IMG/VR virus record: IMGVR_UViG_3300021961_008712
Span: 105,751 to 169,750 of that record
DNA length: 64,000 nucleotides
Reading direction: 5' to 3' (one strand)
Origin: a virus
Positions 31,830 through 40,378 of the stretch are shown piece after piece. Below the pieces are notes generated by a model that saw only the letters and a program-made list of their open reading frames with translations, did no database searches and was not told the origin of the DNA. The first letter of the stretch is position 1. Every line of letters starts with the position of its first letter. A program made the position numbers and the translations under genes.

Positions 31830-32157
31830 AATACAGCTCACAAAGCCTATTGCTAGATTAGTGATAAAGGACTTGGTGAAGTATGACGGTACATTATTGC
31901 AGCTACAAACATTGCAGCAAATTATAGAAGAAACTAATAGTAAGTTACTTACTCAATCTGATTTAGTTACAAATCTAGAGTTTCAAATTGTAAATTACAA
32001 TTCGCAAATCAGAGCATTAGACGATCAAATTAGATTAGAAGTTCAATTGAGACAAGAGTTTGAAAAAGTACTTAAGCGGGAGAAAAGGAAGTCAGCTATT
32101 TATAAAGTAACATCTATCGTAGGTGCTACAGCTACTCTCTTACTTCTAGTAAAATGA
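31708..32157 (+). CDS. Exported coiled-coil protein nested in the upstream gene, outer spanin candidate
   Basis: A 149-residue protein whose first 40 codons lie within the preceding gene in another frame. It has a Sec signal peptide (LSLMLLISLVMTSSSAFSQ), a coiled-coil middle (LQTLQQIIEETNSKLLTQSDLV) and a C-terminal membrane segment (VTSIVGATATLLLLV). There is no lipobox, so it would not be a classical Rz1 lipoprotein. The nested arrangement beside the endolysin nevertheless suggests a spanin-like pair for outer-membrane disruption. Confidence 0.5.
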   Translation: MLSNKKLKLSLMLLISLVMTSSSAFSQNATLPTQSLTDSSKIQLTKPIARLVIKDLVKYDGTLLQLQTLQQIIEETNSKLLTQSDLVTNLEFQIVNYNSQIRALDDQIRLEVQLRQEFEKVLKREKRKSAIYKVTSIVGATATLLLLVK

Positions 32158-33269
32158 TTAAAAGATTAAAAGCAAACATTTTTCCATCGATAATAGCTCT
32201 TTCAGCATTATCGGTCTCTTTATCTGCAGCATTTTATTCTGTTAGTGGACTATCAAAACTATTTGCCGGAGCTAGCTTTGAAGTAATAATAATGGCTGCC
32301 TCTTTAGAAGTAGCTAAATTAGTTATTGCATCCCTACTATACCAGTATTGGGACACGTTGAATAAACTTCTCAGAACGTATCTTACTGTATCTGCTGCAG
32401 TATTAGTATTGATTACTAGTATGGGTATATATGGATTTTTGAGTGCGGCATATCAAGAATCATACTCTAAACTTAATGTCAGTTTAAACGAAATTTCGTT
32501 TCTTGAAAGTAAAGCTAAATTCTATGAGGATGATGTTATAAGATACGATGCTGAGCTTGAAAGAATATCTAACAATATAGGTACTTTATCATCTGCTAAA
32601 TCTCAACAAATTCAATATACTGATGCAGATGGAACAGTTAGAAACACTGTATCAACTGCAGAACTAAGACTAGCACAGTCTCGTATTGCAACTGAAGAGG
32701 TAAACAGACAAGAAGTAAACAAAAAGCGAACGATTGCTGCTGATAGTCTACAGAAGTATAGAGTTGAAATATTAGAACTTCAAAACAATTCAGAACTTGC
32801 CGCAGAGTTAGGCCCACTGCAATACCTTTCCGGACTTACCGGAGCTCCAATGGATAAAATTATTAATATTTTACTGTTGGTTATAATATTTGTATTTGAT
32901 CCTTTAGCTATATCATTGGTAGTAGCAGCAAACTTTGCATTTGATCAAGCCAATAAAAAGAACCTCTATAATGAGTATGAAGATGAAATAGAGCCTGATT
33001 TATGGGATGATGAGCCATGGGAAGATGATTTACCAGATGAAGCTAACGGTAACGAAGGAGAACATTATGATATAGATATTAATGATGTAGAACTTAAAGT
33101 TAGCGATGATTGGCAAATTCGTAATGAAGATGATACAGAAATTACTGAAAAAAAAGTAAAAAGAGTTTTACAGAAGACACCTACTAGAAAAAGAGTTGAA
33201 TTTACTGACGGCTCAGAAGGGTGGGTTAATAAAGCAGATGAAAATGACAACAAAATTACTTACTTCTAG
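32154..33269 (+). CDS. Multi-pass membrane and coiled-coil protein
   Basis: A 371-residue protein. Four hydrophobic segments are visible: SIIALSALSVSLSAAFYSV, VIIMAASLEVAKLVIASLLY, LTVSAAVLVLITSMGIYGF and ILLLVIIFVFDPLAISLVV. Between the third and fourth lies a long coiled coil (SFLESKAKFYEDDVIRYDAELERI...), and the C-terminus is acidic and cytoplasmic. Similar 'coil-containing' membrane proteins occur in many large phages with no known role. It overlaps the spanin-like gene by four bases. Confidence 0.55.
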   Translation: MIKRLKANIFPSIIALSALSVSLSAAFYSVSGLSKLFAGASFEVIIMAASLEVAKLVIASLLYQYWDTLNKLLRTYLTVSAAVLVLITSMGIYGFLSAAYQESYSKLNVSLNEISFLESKAKFYEDDVIRYDAELERISNNIGTLSSAKSQQIQYTDADGTVRNTVSTAELRLAQSRIATEEVNRQEVNKKRTIAADSLQKYRVEILELQNNSELAAELGPLQYLSGLTGAPMDKIINILLLVIIFVFDPLAISLVVAANFAFDQANKKNLYNEYEDEIEPDLWDDEPWEDDLPDEANGNEGEHYDIDINDVELKVSDDWQIRNEDDTEITEKKVKRVLQKTPTRKRVEFTDGSEGWVNKADENDNKITYF

Positions 33270-33292
33270 TAGGTTTATAACAAGTTTGTTCG

Positions 33293-33298
33293 TATATT
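33293..33298 (+). promoter_or_regulatory. TATATT element of a weak promoter P11
   Basis: TTCGTATATTAAAT, 30 bases before the ATG at 33329. The expected -33 position reads TAG rather than TTG, so only the -7 part matches the class. Confidence 0.5.
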
Positions 33299-33328
33299 AA
33301 ATTTTAAGTTATAATAAAAAGGTAAATA

Positions 33329-33547
33329 ATGGCACAGTTTAGAGTTATTCGTATGCTCGAAAAGACCTTCGAAGCACAGAAAGAAAGGGCGCTACTCACT
33401 TTAGAACTTCTTACCGAACATCCCGCAGGTATAGGAGATCACTCTACTCAAGATTTTTATAATAATGCAGAAGAAGCAATTAAAGCGTTGGCAGAAGCCG
33501 ATGACGTTTTACAAGCAATTTCTAATTACTTCGGAGACAATGTCTGA
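33329..33547 (+). CDS. Small helical hypothetical protein
   Basis: A 72-residue protein (MAQFRVIRMLEKTFEAQKERALLTLELL ... NAEEAIKALAEADDVLQAISNYF), predicted to be two or three helices with a coiled-coil tendency. The family is not recognised. It overlaps the next gene by eight bases and shares promoter P11. Confidence 0.5.
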   Translation: MAQFRVIRMLEKTFEAQKERALLTLELLTEHPAGIGDHSTQDFYNNAEEAIKALAEADDVLQAISNYFGDNV

Positions 33548-33926
33548 TAGAGAAATTATGAATGCAAAGAGGGGCATACCAGGTAAGTACCCTACAGCAG
33601 TAGAAACGTTAAAAAACGAATATCCAACAATCTATAATGGATATAAACAGATTATTGATGAACAGTTTGAACTGTTTGCTAAAAAGCATTTAGACTACGG
33701 TATGGGAAATATCTCAGCTGGTACTGAGCTATCTAACGCTCAAGAAAAAGAGTTTGCTATGACAGGTTTATGGTATAGACTTTCAGATAAGATCAATAGA
33801 TGGAAGAATATGATCATAACGAATAGAGGTCCACAAAACGAATCTCTTTTAGATACTTTTCAAGACATTACAAACTACGGAATTATTGCTCAATTAGTAC
33901 ATAAGGGCATGTGGAAGAAAGACTAA
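33540..33926 (+). CDS. DUF1599-like protein (nucleotide-modification-associated domain 1)
   Basis: A 128-residue helical protein. The ATG at 33540 is chosen over 33465, which lies deep in the previous gene. It contains FELFAKKHLDYGMGN, LWYRLSDKINRWKNMI and ESLLDTFQDITNYGIIAQLV, the pattern of DUF1599/Nmad1, a domain found in phages and linked by context to modified nucleotides. Its presence suits the deazaguanine pathway at the start of the window. Its biochemical role is not known. Confidence 0.7.
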   Translation: MSDREIMNAKRGIPGKYPTAVETLKNEYPTIYNGYKQIIDEQFELFAKKHLDYGMGNISAGTELSNAQEKEFAMTGLWYRLSDKINRWKNMIITNRGPQNESLLDTFQDITNYGIIAQLVHKGMWKKD

Positions 33927-33933
33927 GTTCTGG

Positions 33934-33962
33934 TTGGAATTCTGCTAAAAATTTCGTATCTT
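33934..33962 (+). promoter_or_regulatory. Bacteroidota-type promoter P12
   Basis: TTG at 33934-33936, a 20-base spacer ending TTCG, TATCTT at 33957-33962. A leader of about 57 bases follows before the nuclease gene. Confidence 0.72.
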
Positions 33963-34026
33963 ATGTGTAAGATTAAGTGCTAGGGCTATATCAAGCGTTG
34001 GCTAGTATAAACTAATATTAATGGTT

Positions 34027-34941
34027 ATGGCCAAAAAATTATCGGGTAAAGTAAAAGAAGTTTGGGAAAGTAAGATTAAACAAACTCCTTCTCAATACAC
34101 CCATATTTCATATAGCTCTCTTAGTACATATAGTAAATGTCCTAAACTATGGGAACTTCAATACCTTCGCAATGTTGTTCCCTTCACTCAGTCTATCTAT
34201 ACCTGTTTTGGTACTGCAATGCATGAAACTATTCAAGAATGGTTAACTGTAATGTACCACGAATCAGTTAAAGCCGCTAATGCTATAGATTTAGATAAGT
34301 TACTATATGCTAATATGGTCAAAGCATATAAGATTGGAAAAGCTCAAATGGGACACGAACACTTTTCGTCAGCAGATGAGCTTAATCAATTCTTTATAGA
34401 CGGTAAACATATACTTGACTTCTTAAAAAAGAAACGCTCAGCATACTTCAGTAGTAAAACTATGATGCTTGCAGGTGTAGAGACCTTACTATATCAAGAG
34501 TTACGTCCTGGTGTAGCATTCAAAGGACTTGTAGATTTAGTATTCTATAATCCTAATAGTGATTCATGGACTATTATGGATATTAAAACCTCTACAATGG
34601 GCTGGCGTGATAATCAGAAGAAAAATCCTAATGTAACAGCACAAGTTATTCTTTATAAGGAGTTCTTTTCTAAGCAATTCGATATAGATAAATCTAAGAT
34701 AGACGTTCAGTACTTTATAGTAAAACGTAGAGTTCCTGCAGAAGCTGATTTCCCTGCCATGACCAAACGTGTACAGGAATTCTCTCCTGCTGCAGGTCCT
34801 AGAAAGTCTAAGCAAGTACTAGACTTACTGAATAAGTTTATTGATGACGTAGTTGCTGATGATGGTTCCTTTATAGATAAAGAATATAAATGTAATAATC
34901 CATTAGGAAAATGTTCTGATTGTAGCCCTTTTTTAAATTAA
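34027..34941 (+). CDS. PD-(D/E)XK nuclease (RecB/Cas4-like)
   Basis: A 304-residue protein. ISYSSLSTYSKCPKLWELQYLRN is the N-terminal motif with the first Cys, FGTAMHETIQEWL matches the motif I helix, VAFKGLVDLVFYN and WTIMDIKTSTMGWRD give the Asp...Asp-x-Lys catalytic core, and CNNPLGKCSDCSPF supplies three more Cys, together enough for an AddB/Cas4-type iron-sulfur cluster. It is a DNA end-processing exonuclease candidate for recombination or packaging. The ATG at 34027 in the GGTTATGG context is preferred over 34021. Confidence 0.8.
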   Translation: MAKKLSGKVKEVWESKIKQTPSQYTHISYSSLSTYSKCPKLWELQYLRNVVPFTQSIYTCFGTAMHETIQEWLTVMYHESVKAANAIDLDKLLYANMVKAYKIGKAQMGHEHFSSADELNQFFIDGKHILDFLKKKRSAYFSSKTMMLAGVETLLYQELRPGVAFKGLVDLVFYNPNSDSWTIMDIKTSTMGWRDNQKKNPNVTAQVILYKEFFSKQFDIDKSKIDVQYFIVKRRVPAEADFPAMTKRVQEFSPAAGPRKSKQVLDLLNKFIDDVVADDGSFIDKEYKCNNPLGKCSDCSPFLN

Positions 34942-34944
34942 AGA

Positions 34945-34960
34945 CTATTTATATATAAAT
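34945..34960 (+). promoter_or_regulatory. Late-type A/T motif candidate
   Basis: CTATTTATATATAAAT, between the nuclease stop and the gene at 34979. Part of the recurring CTATTTATA class; self-complementary in part. Confidence 0.35.
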
Positions 34961-34978
34961 ATATAAGTATATATAGTT

Positions 34979-35176
34979 ATGAAAGAAGAGAAACTTACAT
35001 CAGTAAAAATTACACAGCCATTATTTGACGAGTTTAAAATGGCATCCTTACAGAACAACTTTTCGTTTAAAAAGCTTGCAGATAGAGCAATTTTTCTTTA
35101 TCTTACTAATAAGGAATTCCGTGAATTAATTCATAAACAAACAAATTTAAAATTAAAAGTTACGAATGAAAGATAA
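34979..35176 (+). CDS. Small DNA-binding-like regulator (ribbon-helix-helix type)
   Basis: A 65-residue protein: KLTSVKITQPLFDEFKMASLQNNFSFKKLADRAIFLYL. A short beta strand followed by two helices fits a ribbon-helix-helix repressor and also resembles a small phage protein common next to nucleases. No DNA target is visible. It overlaps the following glycosyltransferase by 11 bases. Confidence 0.5.
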   Translation: MKEEKLTSVKITQPLFDEFKMASLQNNFSFKKLADRAIFLYLTNKEFRELIHKQTNLKLKVTNER

Positions 35177-36608
35177 GTTTTTACCTTTACCGAAAAACGA
35201 GCGTAAAAAAATCTTACTGCTGTGTGATGATATAAGAATGCATTCTGGTATCGGTACAATGGCAAGAGAATTTGTGCTTGGTACAGCACACCATTTCAAC
35301 TGGTTTAATGTTGGAGCAGCAATTAAACACGGAGATAAAGGTAAAGTATTAGACCTTTCAGAAGACATTAACAAGACATTAGGAATGACTGATGCAGATG
35401 TTAGGGTTCTTCCTTATGATGGGTATGGTGATCCAATGCTTATACGTACGCTTCTTAAGCAGGAAAAACCAGATGCTATTTTTATCTTTACAGATCCTAG
35501 ATACTGGGTATGGTTATTTGAAATAGAAAGAGAAGTTCGAACTCAAGTACCTATTATATGGTTAAATATTTGGGATGATTATCCCGCTCCTAATTACAAT
35601 AAACATTATTACGATTCAGTTGATGCTTTATTAGCAATCTCTCAACAAACTCAAGTAATTAATGAATTAGTATTAAAAGAAAAAATAGATACAAAAATCT
35701 CAGAATATATTCCTCACGGTATTAATCATGAACTTTTCAAACCTATTGAGGATAAGAATTCAAAAGAGTTTTTAGATTTTAAGAATGGAGTACTACATAA
35801 TAAAGATTATGATTTTATAGTATTCTTCAATTCTAGAAACATTCATAGAAAAAGACCAGGAGACGTAATACTATCTTATAGAATGTTCTGTGATATGATA
35901 GGCAAAGAGAAAGCAGCTAAGTGTGCTCTTATAATGCATACGGCTTCTGTGGATCCTAACGGTACAGACTTAAATGCAGTCAAAGCAGCTATATGCCCTC
36001 CAGATTACGTAAACGTATATTTTTCTCAGAGCAAGATTAACCCTGCTCAAATGAATGGCCTATATAACTTAGCTGATTTAACTCTTCTCATTTCCTCTAA
36101 CGAAGGTTGGGGGCTATCATTAACTGAATCAATGATGGCAGGTACTATGATTGCAGCTAATGTAACAGGAGGAATGCAAGATCAAATGAGATTCGAAGAT
36201 GATAATGGTAACTGGGTTAAGCTATCTAAAGACTTTCCTTCTAACCATAGAGGTACGTATAAGAAGTGTGGTGCTTGGGCTGAGCCTATTTTTCCTAATA
36301 ACATTTCATTAGCAGGTTCTCCTCCTACACCGTATATTTTTGATGATAGATGCTCACCAGAAGACACTGCTAAAGCTATTTTAAATGTTTATGTATTATC
36401 TCCTGAAGAGAGAAACGAAAGAGGATTAAAAGGTAGAGAGTGGGCTATGTCTGAAGAAGCAGGCTTCACAGGAGAGAAAATGAGTAATAGAATTATTAAT
36501 GCTGTGGATAAAAGTATTGAATCGTTTGTACCTAGGTCTAATTTTGATTTAGTTATTGCCGATGAAAGACCCTCAGTAATGGTTGAACATAAATTAGCAG
36601 GTTATTGA
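35166..36608 (+). CDS. Glycosyltransferase, GT4/GT1 type
   Basis: A 480-residue GT-B enzyme. The N-terminal domain begins KKILLLCDDIRMHSGIGTMAREFV, where GIG contacts the acceptor. The C-terminal nucleotide-sugar site shows VFFNSRNIHRKRP and LLISSNEGWGLSLTESMMAGTMIAANVTGG, the Glu-x7-Glu motif typical of GT4. It transfers a sugar from a nucleotide or lipid donor. It starts the glycan locus and ends one base before a second GT4 gene. Confidence 0.82.
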   Translation: MKDKFLPLPKNERKKILLLCDDIRMHSGIGTMAREFVLGTAHHFNWFNVGAAIKHGDKGKVLDLSEDINKTLGMTDADVRVLPYDGYGDPMLIRTLLKQEKPDAIFIFTDPRYWVWLFEIEREVRTQVPIIWLNIWDDYPAPNYNKHYYDSVDALLAISQQTQVINELVLKEKIDTKISEYIPHGINHELFKPIEDKNSKEFLDFKNGVLHNKDYDFIVFFNSRNIHRKRPGDVILSYRMFCDMIGKEKAAKCALIMHTASVDPNGTDLNAVKAAICPPDYVNVYFSQSKINPAQMNGLYNLADLTLLISSNEGWGLSLTESMMAGTMIAANVTGGMQDQMRFEDDNGNWVKLSKDFPSNHRGTYKKCGAWAEPIFPNNISLAGSPPTPYIFDDRCSPEDTAKAILNVYVLSPEERNERGLKGREWAMSEEAGFTGEKMSNRIINAVDKSIESFVPRSNFDLVIADERPSVMVEHKLAGY

Positions 36609-36609
36609 T

Positions 36610-37902
36610 ATGAATAAAACAAGAATAACAGTCAGTTGTCCAATAGATACATATTCTGGATATGGAGCAAGATCAAGAGACCTAGTTAAAGCTATTCTTG
36701 CTACAGGCAAGTATGATGTTACGATTTTAAGCCAACGTTGGGGTAATACTAGATTTGGATATCTAAAAGACCATAATGAACAAGAATTACAGAGTTTAAT
36801 TATACCAAACCTATCCGCTCAACCTGAAGTATGGATCCAGATTACTGTTCCAAACGAGTTTCAGCCTGTTGGTAAATATAATATTGGTGTAACTGCAGGC
36901 ATAGAAACAACCTTATGTCATCATACATGGATTGAAGGATGTAATAGAATGAATCTAATTTTAACATCTTCTAATCACTCTATGAAGGTATTCCAAGAAG
37001 CTAAGATAGATATTTTAGACCCTAAAACAAATCAGAAAATTAAGGAACTTACATTAGAAAAACCTATTGAAGTATTATTAGAAGGAGTTGATACAACTAA
37101 ATATTTTCCAACTAAAGATTCCTCAACATCTGAAGTTGCTACTGCATTGGGTTCTATTAAAGAACAGTTCTGTTATTTAGCTGTAGGTCATTGGATGCAA
37201 GGAGACTTTGGACACGATAGAAAGAATATCGGCTATACAGTTAAATCGTTCCTAGAATCATTTAAAAATAAACAAGTTAAACCAGCATTAATTCTTAAAA
37301 CTAGCCAGGCTAACTCTTCAATATTAGATAGAGAAAGAATTTTAGACAAGATAGATGCAATTAAAAAAACAGTTAAAGGTACTTTACCTAATGTGTACTT
37401 ACTTCACGGAGAGATATCTGATGAAGATATGAATACTCTCTATAATCATCCTAAAGTAAAAGTGATGGTAAGCCACACTAAAGGTGAAGGGTATGGCAGG
37501 CCTTTAGCTGAATTTGCTGCAGTAGGGAAACCTATCATAGCATCAGGTTGGTCAGGACAAACAGACTTTTTACATAGAGAAGAGAGTATACTAATAGGAG
37601 GTCAATTAGAAAAACTGCACCCATCCTCAGTACAAAAAGATATACTACTAGCAGAGTCTATGTGGTTTACTCCTAGTGATGTAGATGTTAATAAGGCCTA
37701 TAAGCAGACGTATAAACACTATAAAGATTGTATAGCAGGTGCTAGAAAACAGAAAAGAAGAATTCTTGATGGATTTACTTTCGAAAAAATGCAACAAATT
37801 CTTGATGAGATTCTAGATAAAAATATTCCTGAATTTCCTAAAGAGATTAAGTTGACATTACCAAAATTAGATTTACCTAAATTAGAAAAAATAGATGGAT
37901 AA
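36610..37902 (+). CDS. Glycosyltransferase, GT4 type
   Basis: A 430-residue GT-B enzyme beginning TRITVSCPIDTYSGYGARSRDLVKAIL, with YLAVGHWMQGDFGHDRKN and VMVSHTKGEGYGRPLAEFAAVGKPIIASGWSG. The last is the Glu-x7-Glu nucleotide-sugar motif. It is a companion to the preceding gene and probably adds the next sugar. It overlaps a zinc-ribbon gene by eight bases. Confidence 0.82.
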   Translation: MNKTRITVSCPIDTYSGYGARSRDLVKAILATGKYDVTILSQRWGNTRFGYLKDHNEQELQSLIIPNLSAQPEVWIQITVPNEFQPVGKYNIGVTAGIETTLCHHTWIEGCNRMNLILTSSNHSMKVFQEAKIDILDPKTNQKIKELTLEKPIEVLLEGVDTTKYFPTKDSSTSEVATALGSIKEQFCYLAVGHWMQGDFGHDRKNIGYTVKSFLESFKNKQVKPALILKTSQANSSILDRERILDKIDAIKKTVKGTLPNVYLLHGEISDEDMNTLYNHPKVKVMVSHTKGEGYGRPLAEFAAVGKPIIASGWSGQTDFLHREESILIGGQLEKLHPSSVQKDILLAESMWFTPSDVDVNKAYKQTYKHYKDCIAGARKQKRRILDGFTFEKMQQILDEILDKNIPEFPKEIKLTLPKLDLPKLEKIDG

Positions 37903-38344
37903 ATTAGTTGACTGTACTAGATGTGGCGGCAATGCTTGCTATGAACAGGTTATTAATGAAGAAGTAACTACATGGATGTGTATGGGATGTGGATTTACCA
38001 CTTCTACAATACTTACAGAAGGAAGTGCCTTACATAATAACTTAATAGAAACCGCTCCAGAATTATATAAAGACCTATTAGTTGTAGATAAGAATAATAG
38101 AGTTTGGGCCCCTTCTACTATCACTATTCCAAAAAAAGGAATGGTATTTGCTGATGGTACCGAAAAAAGAAACTGGACTTGGACTGCTGTAAAAGCTGTA
38201 AAATTAACCAAAGAAGAGATTGATTCTAAAAAATACCCAGAAGGTAATGAATGGAGAATGGATATGCAAAATAAAAAATCCTTTAACTCTAATGACTTTA
38301 TGGACGCTATGGATCATATTGGATTCTTTCAAGTAGAGCTATGA
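37895..38344 (+). CDS. Zinc-ribbon protein
   Basis: A 149-residue protein with an N-terminal zinc ribbon: DCTRCGGNACYEQ and WMCMGCGFTTS. The rest has no recognised motif; KGMVFADGTEKRNWTWTAVKAVKL suggests a small beta domain also found in phage proteins of unknown function. It overlaps both neighbouring glycosyltransferase genes. Confidence 0.55.
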   Translation: MDKLVDCTRCGGNACYEQVINEEVTTWMCMGCGFTTSTILTEGSALHNNLIETAPELYKDLLVVDKNNRVWAPSTITIPKKGMVFADGTEKRNWTWTAVKAVKLTKEEIDSKKYPEGNEWRMDMQNKKSFNSNDFMDAMDHIGFFQVEL

Positions 38345-38964
38345 AAATAAGTTATGCAATAACTGTTTGTAATGAAAAGAAGGAAGTAAAGCGATTGGTG
38401 GACTTTCTTTTATTCTATAAACGTCCAATAGACGAAATAGTTGTATTGTATGACCAGAAAAACGGAGATGATGCAGTCATCAGAATGCTCACTAAGATGA
38501 ATAAGCTGCCTAACTTCCAAGTATGGAGAGGATTTTTTGATAATGACTTTGCTGCTTGGAAGAATAAGCTTAAAGATTACTGCAAAGGAGATTACATATT
38601 TCAGATAGATGCTGATGAAATACCTAACAAAGCTCTTATTAAAAATCTTCCTACTATATTGACATCAAACCCAGATAATGAAGTATACTTAGTACCTAGA
38701 GTAAATACAGTCAAAGGTCTAACACAAGAACATGTTGATCGATGGAGATGGAACGTAAGCGATAAAGGTTGGATAAATTGGCCAGACTATCAGTGGCGCA
38801 TTTGGAAAAATAAATCTGAGATAATTTGGAAGAATAGGGTACATGAAAAACTTGATGGTTTTAAAACATACTCCCTTTTTCCTGCTCAAGAAGAGTTAGC
38901 TTTATATCATCCAAAAGATATAGAACGTCAAGAAAAACAGAACGCTTATTACGATACATTATGA
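38341..38964 (+). CDS. Glycosyltransferase family 2-like protein
   Basis: A 207-residue GT-A enzyme: ISYAITVCNEKKEVKRLVDFL, VVLYDQKNGDDA, and DYIFQIDADEIPNKALI with the Asp-x-Asp metal site. VHEKLDGF and an aromatic-rich WPDYQWRIWK segment fit the beta-1,4-glucosyltransferase-type GT2 group (LgtF/WaaE-like). It overlaps the next small gene by four bases. Donor and acceptor unknown. Confidence 0.78.
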   Translation: MKISYAITVCNEKKEVKRLVDFLLFYKRPIDEIVVLYDQKNGDDAVIRMLTKMNKLPNFQVWRGFFDNDFAAWKNKLKDYCKGDYIFQIDADEIPNKALIKNLPTILTSNPDNEVYLVPRVNTVKGLTQEHVDRWRWNVSDKGWINWPDYQWRIWKNKSEIIWKNRVHEKLDGFKTYSLFPAQEELALYHPKDIERQEKQNAYYDTL

Positions 38965-39119
38965 TTAAAATAGATGTTAAAATCGGCGATACTATTATGA
39001 CTGGTCGATTTAAAAATAAAAGAGTAAAAGTTAAAACTATTGAATACGATGAATTTGGTATGCCTATTATAAATGGTAGACCTGCATGTACTTTTAGATT
39101 AGTTCCAAACCCAAGATAG
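38961..39119 (+). CDS. Small conserved phage protein
   Basis: A 52-residue protein, MIKIDVKIGDTIMTGRFKNKRVKVKTIEYDEFGMPIINGRPACTFRL in outline (GDTIMTGRFKNKRV, GMPIINGRPA). The 'VGDxIxxGRFKNKxVxVKxI...NGR' pattern recurs as a small beta protein in many myoviruses and may be an RNA-binding-like beta barrel. The function is unknown. It overlaps the upstream glycosyltransferase by four bases. Confidence 0.6.
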   Translation: MIKIDVKIGDTIMTGRFKNKRVKVKTIEYDEFGMPIINGRPACTFRLVPNPR

Positions 39120-39121
39120 CC

Positions 39122-39130
39122 ATATTTATT
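39122..39130 (+). promoter_or_regulatory. Late-type A/T motif candidate
   Basis: ATATTTATTA starting just after the preceding stop, only a few bases before the ATG at 39134. Same class as 21983 and 52075. Confidence 0.3.
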
Positions 39131-39133
39131 ATT

Positions 39134-39724
39134 ATGGAATATAAAGAAGCACTATCATTAGCAGACGGAGTAAAAGGTTCCTTGATCGAATTAGGATTCG
39201 GTAAAGGTAACAGCTTGAAAGAGTTCATAGGATATATGAATAATTTAGATATTAGTAAACGTAATATTTGGATATATGAATCTTTCGATGGATATAATAC
39301 TCCAACTGTAGAAGACAAGGGTGCATTTAAAAAAGGAGAATTTAAAAGACCTCCTCATCCTGCTTACGATATTCAGCATACAATCAATACAGAAGTAAAA
39401 CTAGTAAAAGGGTATATAGAAGAAACACTTCCAAAGAATTACGATAAAAGTCAAGTAGCTATTATACATTCACATTTGATTAGTTACTCAAGTACTTTGC
39501 ATGGATTAAATAGTTTCTCTAAGTACTTGATTCCTGGCGGCATTATTGTAGTTACTGACTATGAAGCTTTTCCTGGGACTAAACAAGCAGTTGATGAATT
39601 TATTGCCCAACATAACCCTCACTATAGATTAGTAGAAGCTAATAGTAATTTTGCACTAATTAAAAGGGTACCTGTTAAAGATTTTAAAACTAAAGTACAA
39701 AGATCGAGATCGTCTATGACTTAG
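39134..39724 (+). CDS. TylF/macrocin-O-methyltransferase-like protein
   Basis: A 196-residue class I methyltransferase. GSLIELGFGKGNSLKEFI is the SAM-binding glycine loop, WIYESFDGYNTP the acidic second strand, and VAIIHSHLISYSSTLHGLNSF with IVVTDYEAFPGTKQAVDEF corresponds to the TylF metal region (usually hxDxDxY; the first Asp is replaced by His-Ser-His here). It probably methylates a sugar hydroxyl. Promoter P13 starts at its last codon. Confidence 0.7.
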   Translation: MEYKEALSLADGVKGSLIELGFGKGNSLKEFIGYMNNLDISKRNIWIYESFDGYNTPTVEDKGAFKKGEFKRPPHPAYDIQHTINTEVKLVKGYIEETLPKNYDKSQVAIIHSHLISYSSTLHGLNSFSKYLIPGGIIVVTDYEAFPGTKQAVDEFIAQHNPHYRLVEANSNFALIKRVPVKDFKTKVQRSRSSMT

Positions 39725-39753
39725 TTGGTTATGACATAAATTTTTCGTATATT
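39725..39753 (+). promoter_or_regulatory. Bacteroidota-type promoter P13
   Basis: TTG at 39725-39727, a 20-base spacer ending TTCG, TATATT at 39748-39753. The ATG at 39759 is six bases on, so the message of the nonulosonate genes may be leaderless. Confidence 0.77.
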
Positions 39754-39758
39754 GTAAT

Positions 39759-40061
39759 ATGGTTATATATGTAGACATCGATGAAACTATTGCTGATTAT
39801 TTACCAGATCAGGATAGAAGAGCTTATGATAAAGCTACACCAATTCATATCAATATAGACAAGATAAACAAGCTCTATGACGAAGGTCATGAGATCACTT
39901 ACTGGACTGCAAGAGGTACTCTTTCCGGAATAGACTGGTATGATGTTACTAAAAAGCAGCTTGATGAGTGGGGATGTAAATATCATAATTTGATCACAGG
40001 TCAAAAGCCTGCATACGATTTATTAATTTGTGATAAAAGTAAACGAATAGAAGAGCTATAA
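39759..40061 (+). CDS. HAD-like phosphatase
   Basis: A 100-residue HAD-fold protein. VIYVDIDETIADYL carries the nucleophile Asp and acid/base Asp, EITYWTARGTLSG the motif II Thr, and YDLLICDKSKR the end region with Lys. Short HAD proteins of this type sit in capsule and sialic-acid loci. It may dephosphorylate a sugar phosphate such as the nonulosonate 9-phosphate. It overlaps the next gene by one base. Confidence 0.72.
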   Translation: MVIYVDIDETIADYLPDQDRRAYDKATPIHINIDKINKLYDEGHEITYWTARGTLSGIDWYDVTKKQLDEWGCKYHNLITGQKPAYDLLICDKSKRIEEL

Positions 40062-40378
40062 TGAGTCAGATTTATATTACTAAAAAGAAAAGATTTGATT
40101 CTTTAGCTGAGGGTCATATTAAGAATATAGATATACAGTACGTAACTAAAGGAGTAGAAGTAGTTGAAGTATATACAAAAGATCAAGTAGAGTTAGTACA
40201 GGAATACGATGAAGAGAAGGACTATGCTCTATATAAACCGATTGCTCCAGGACGAAAAGTTATCCTACGACCATATGAAATTTTAGTTCTATACCCAGAA
40301 GATTTACACATCCCAGGTTTAGCTCTAGACGAAGAAGAAGAAGTAGAAAAAGTAGTTATTAAAATACCATACAAATGA
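40061..40378 (+). CDS. YhcH/YjgK/YiaL-family protein
   Basis: A 105-residue cupin-like protein. AEGHIKNIDIQYVTKGVE, QEYDEEKDYALYKP and LYPEDLHIPGLALDEEEEVEKVVIKIPYK match the YhcH family, whose members work in sialic acid metabolism, probably helping anomer conversion. The typical 'EVHRKYIDIQY' opening is shortened here. It overlaps neuB by four bases, which supports a role with nonulosonic acids. Confidence 0.75.
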   Translation: MSQIYITKKKRFDSLAEGHIKNIDIQYVTKGVEVVEVYTKDQVELVQEYDEEKDYALYKPIAPGRKVILRPYEILVLYPEDLHIPGLALDEEEEVEKVVIKIPYK

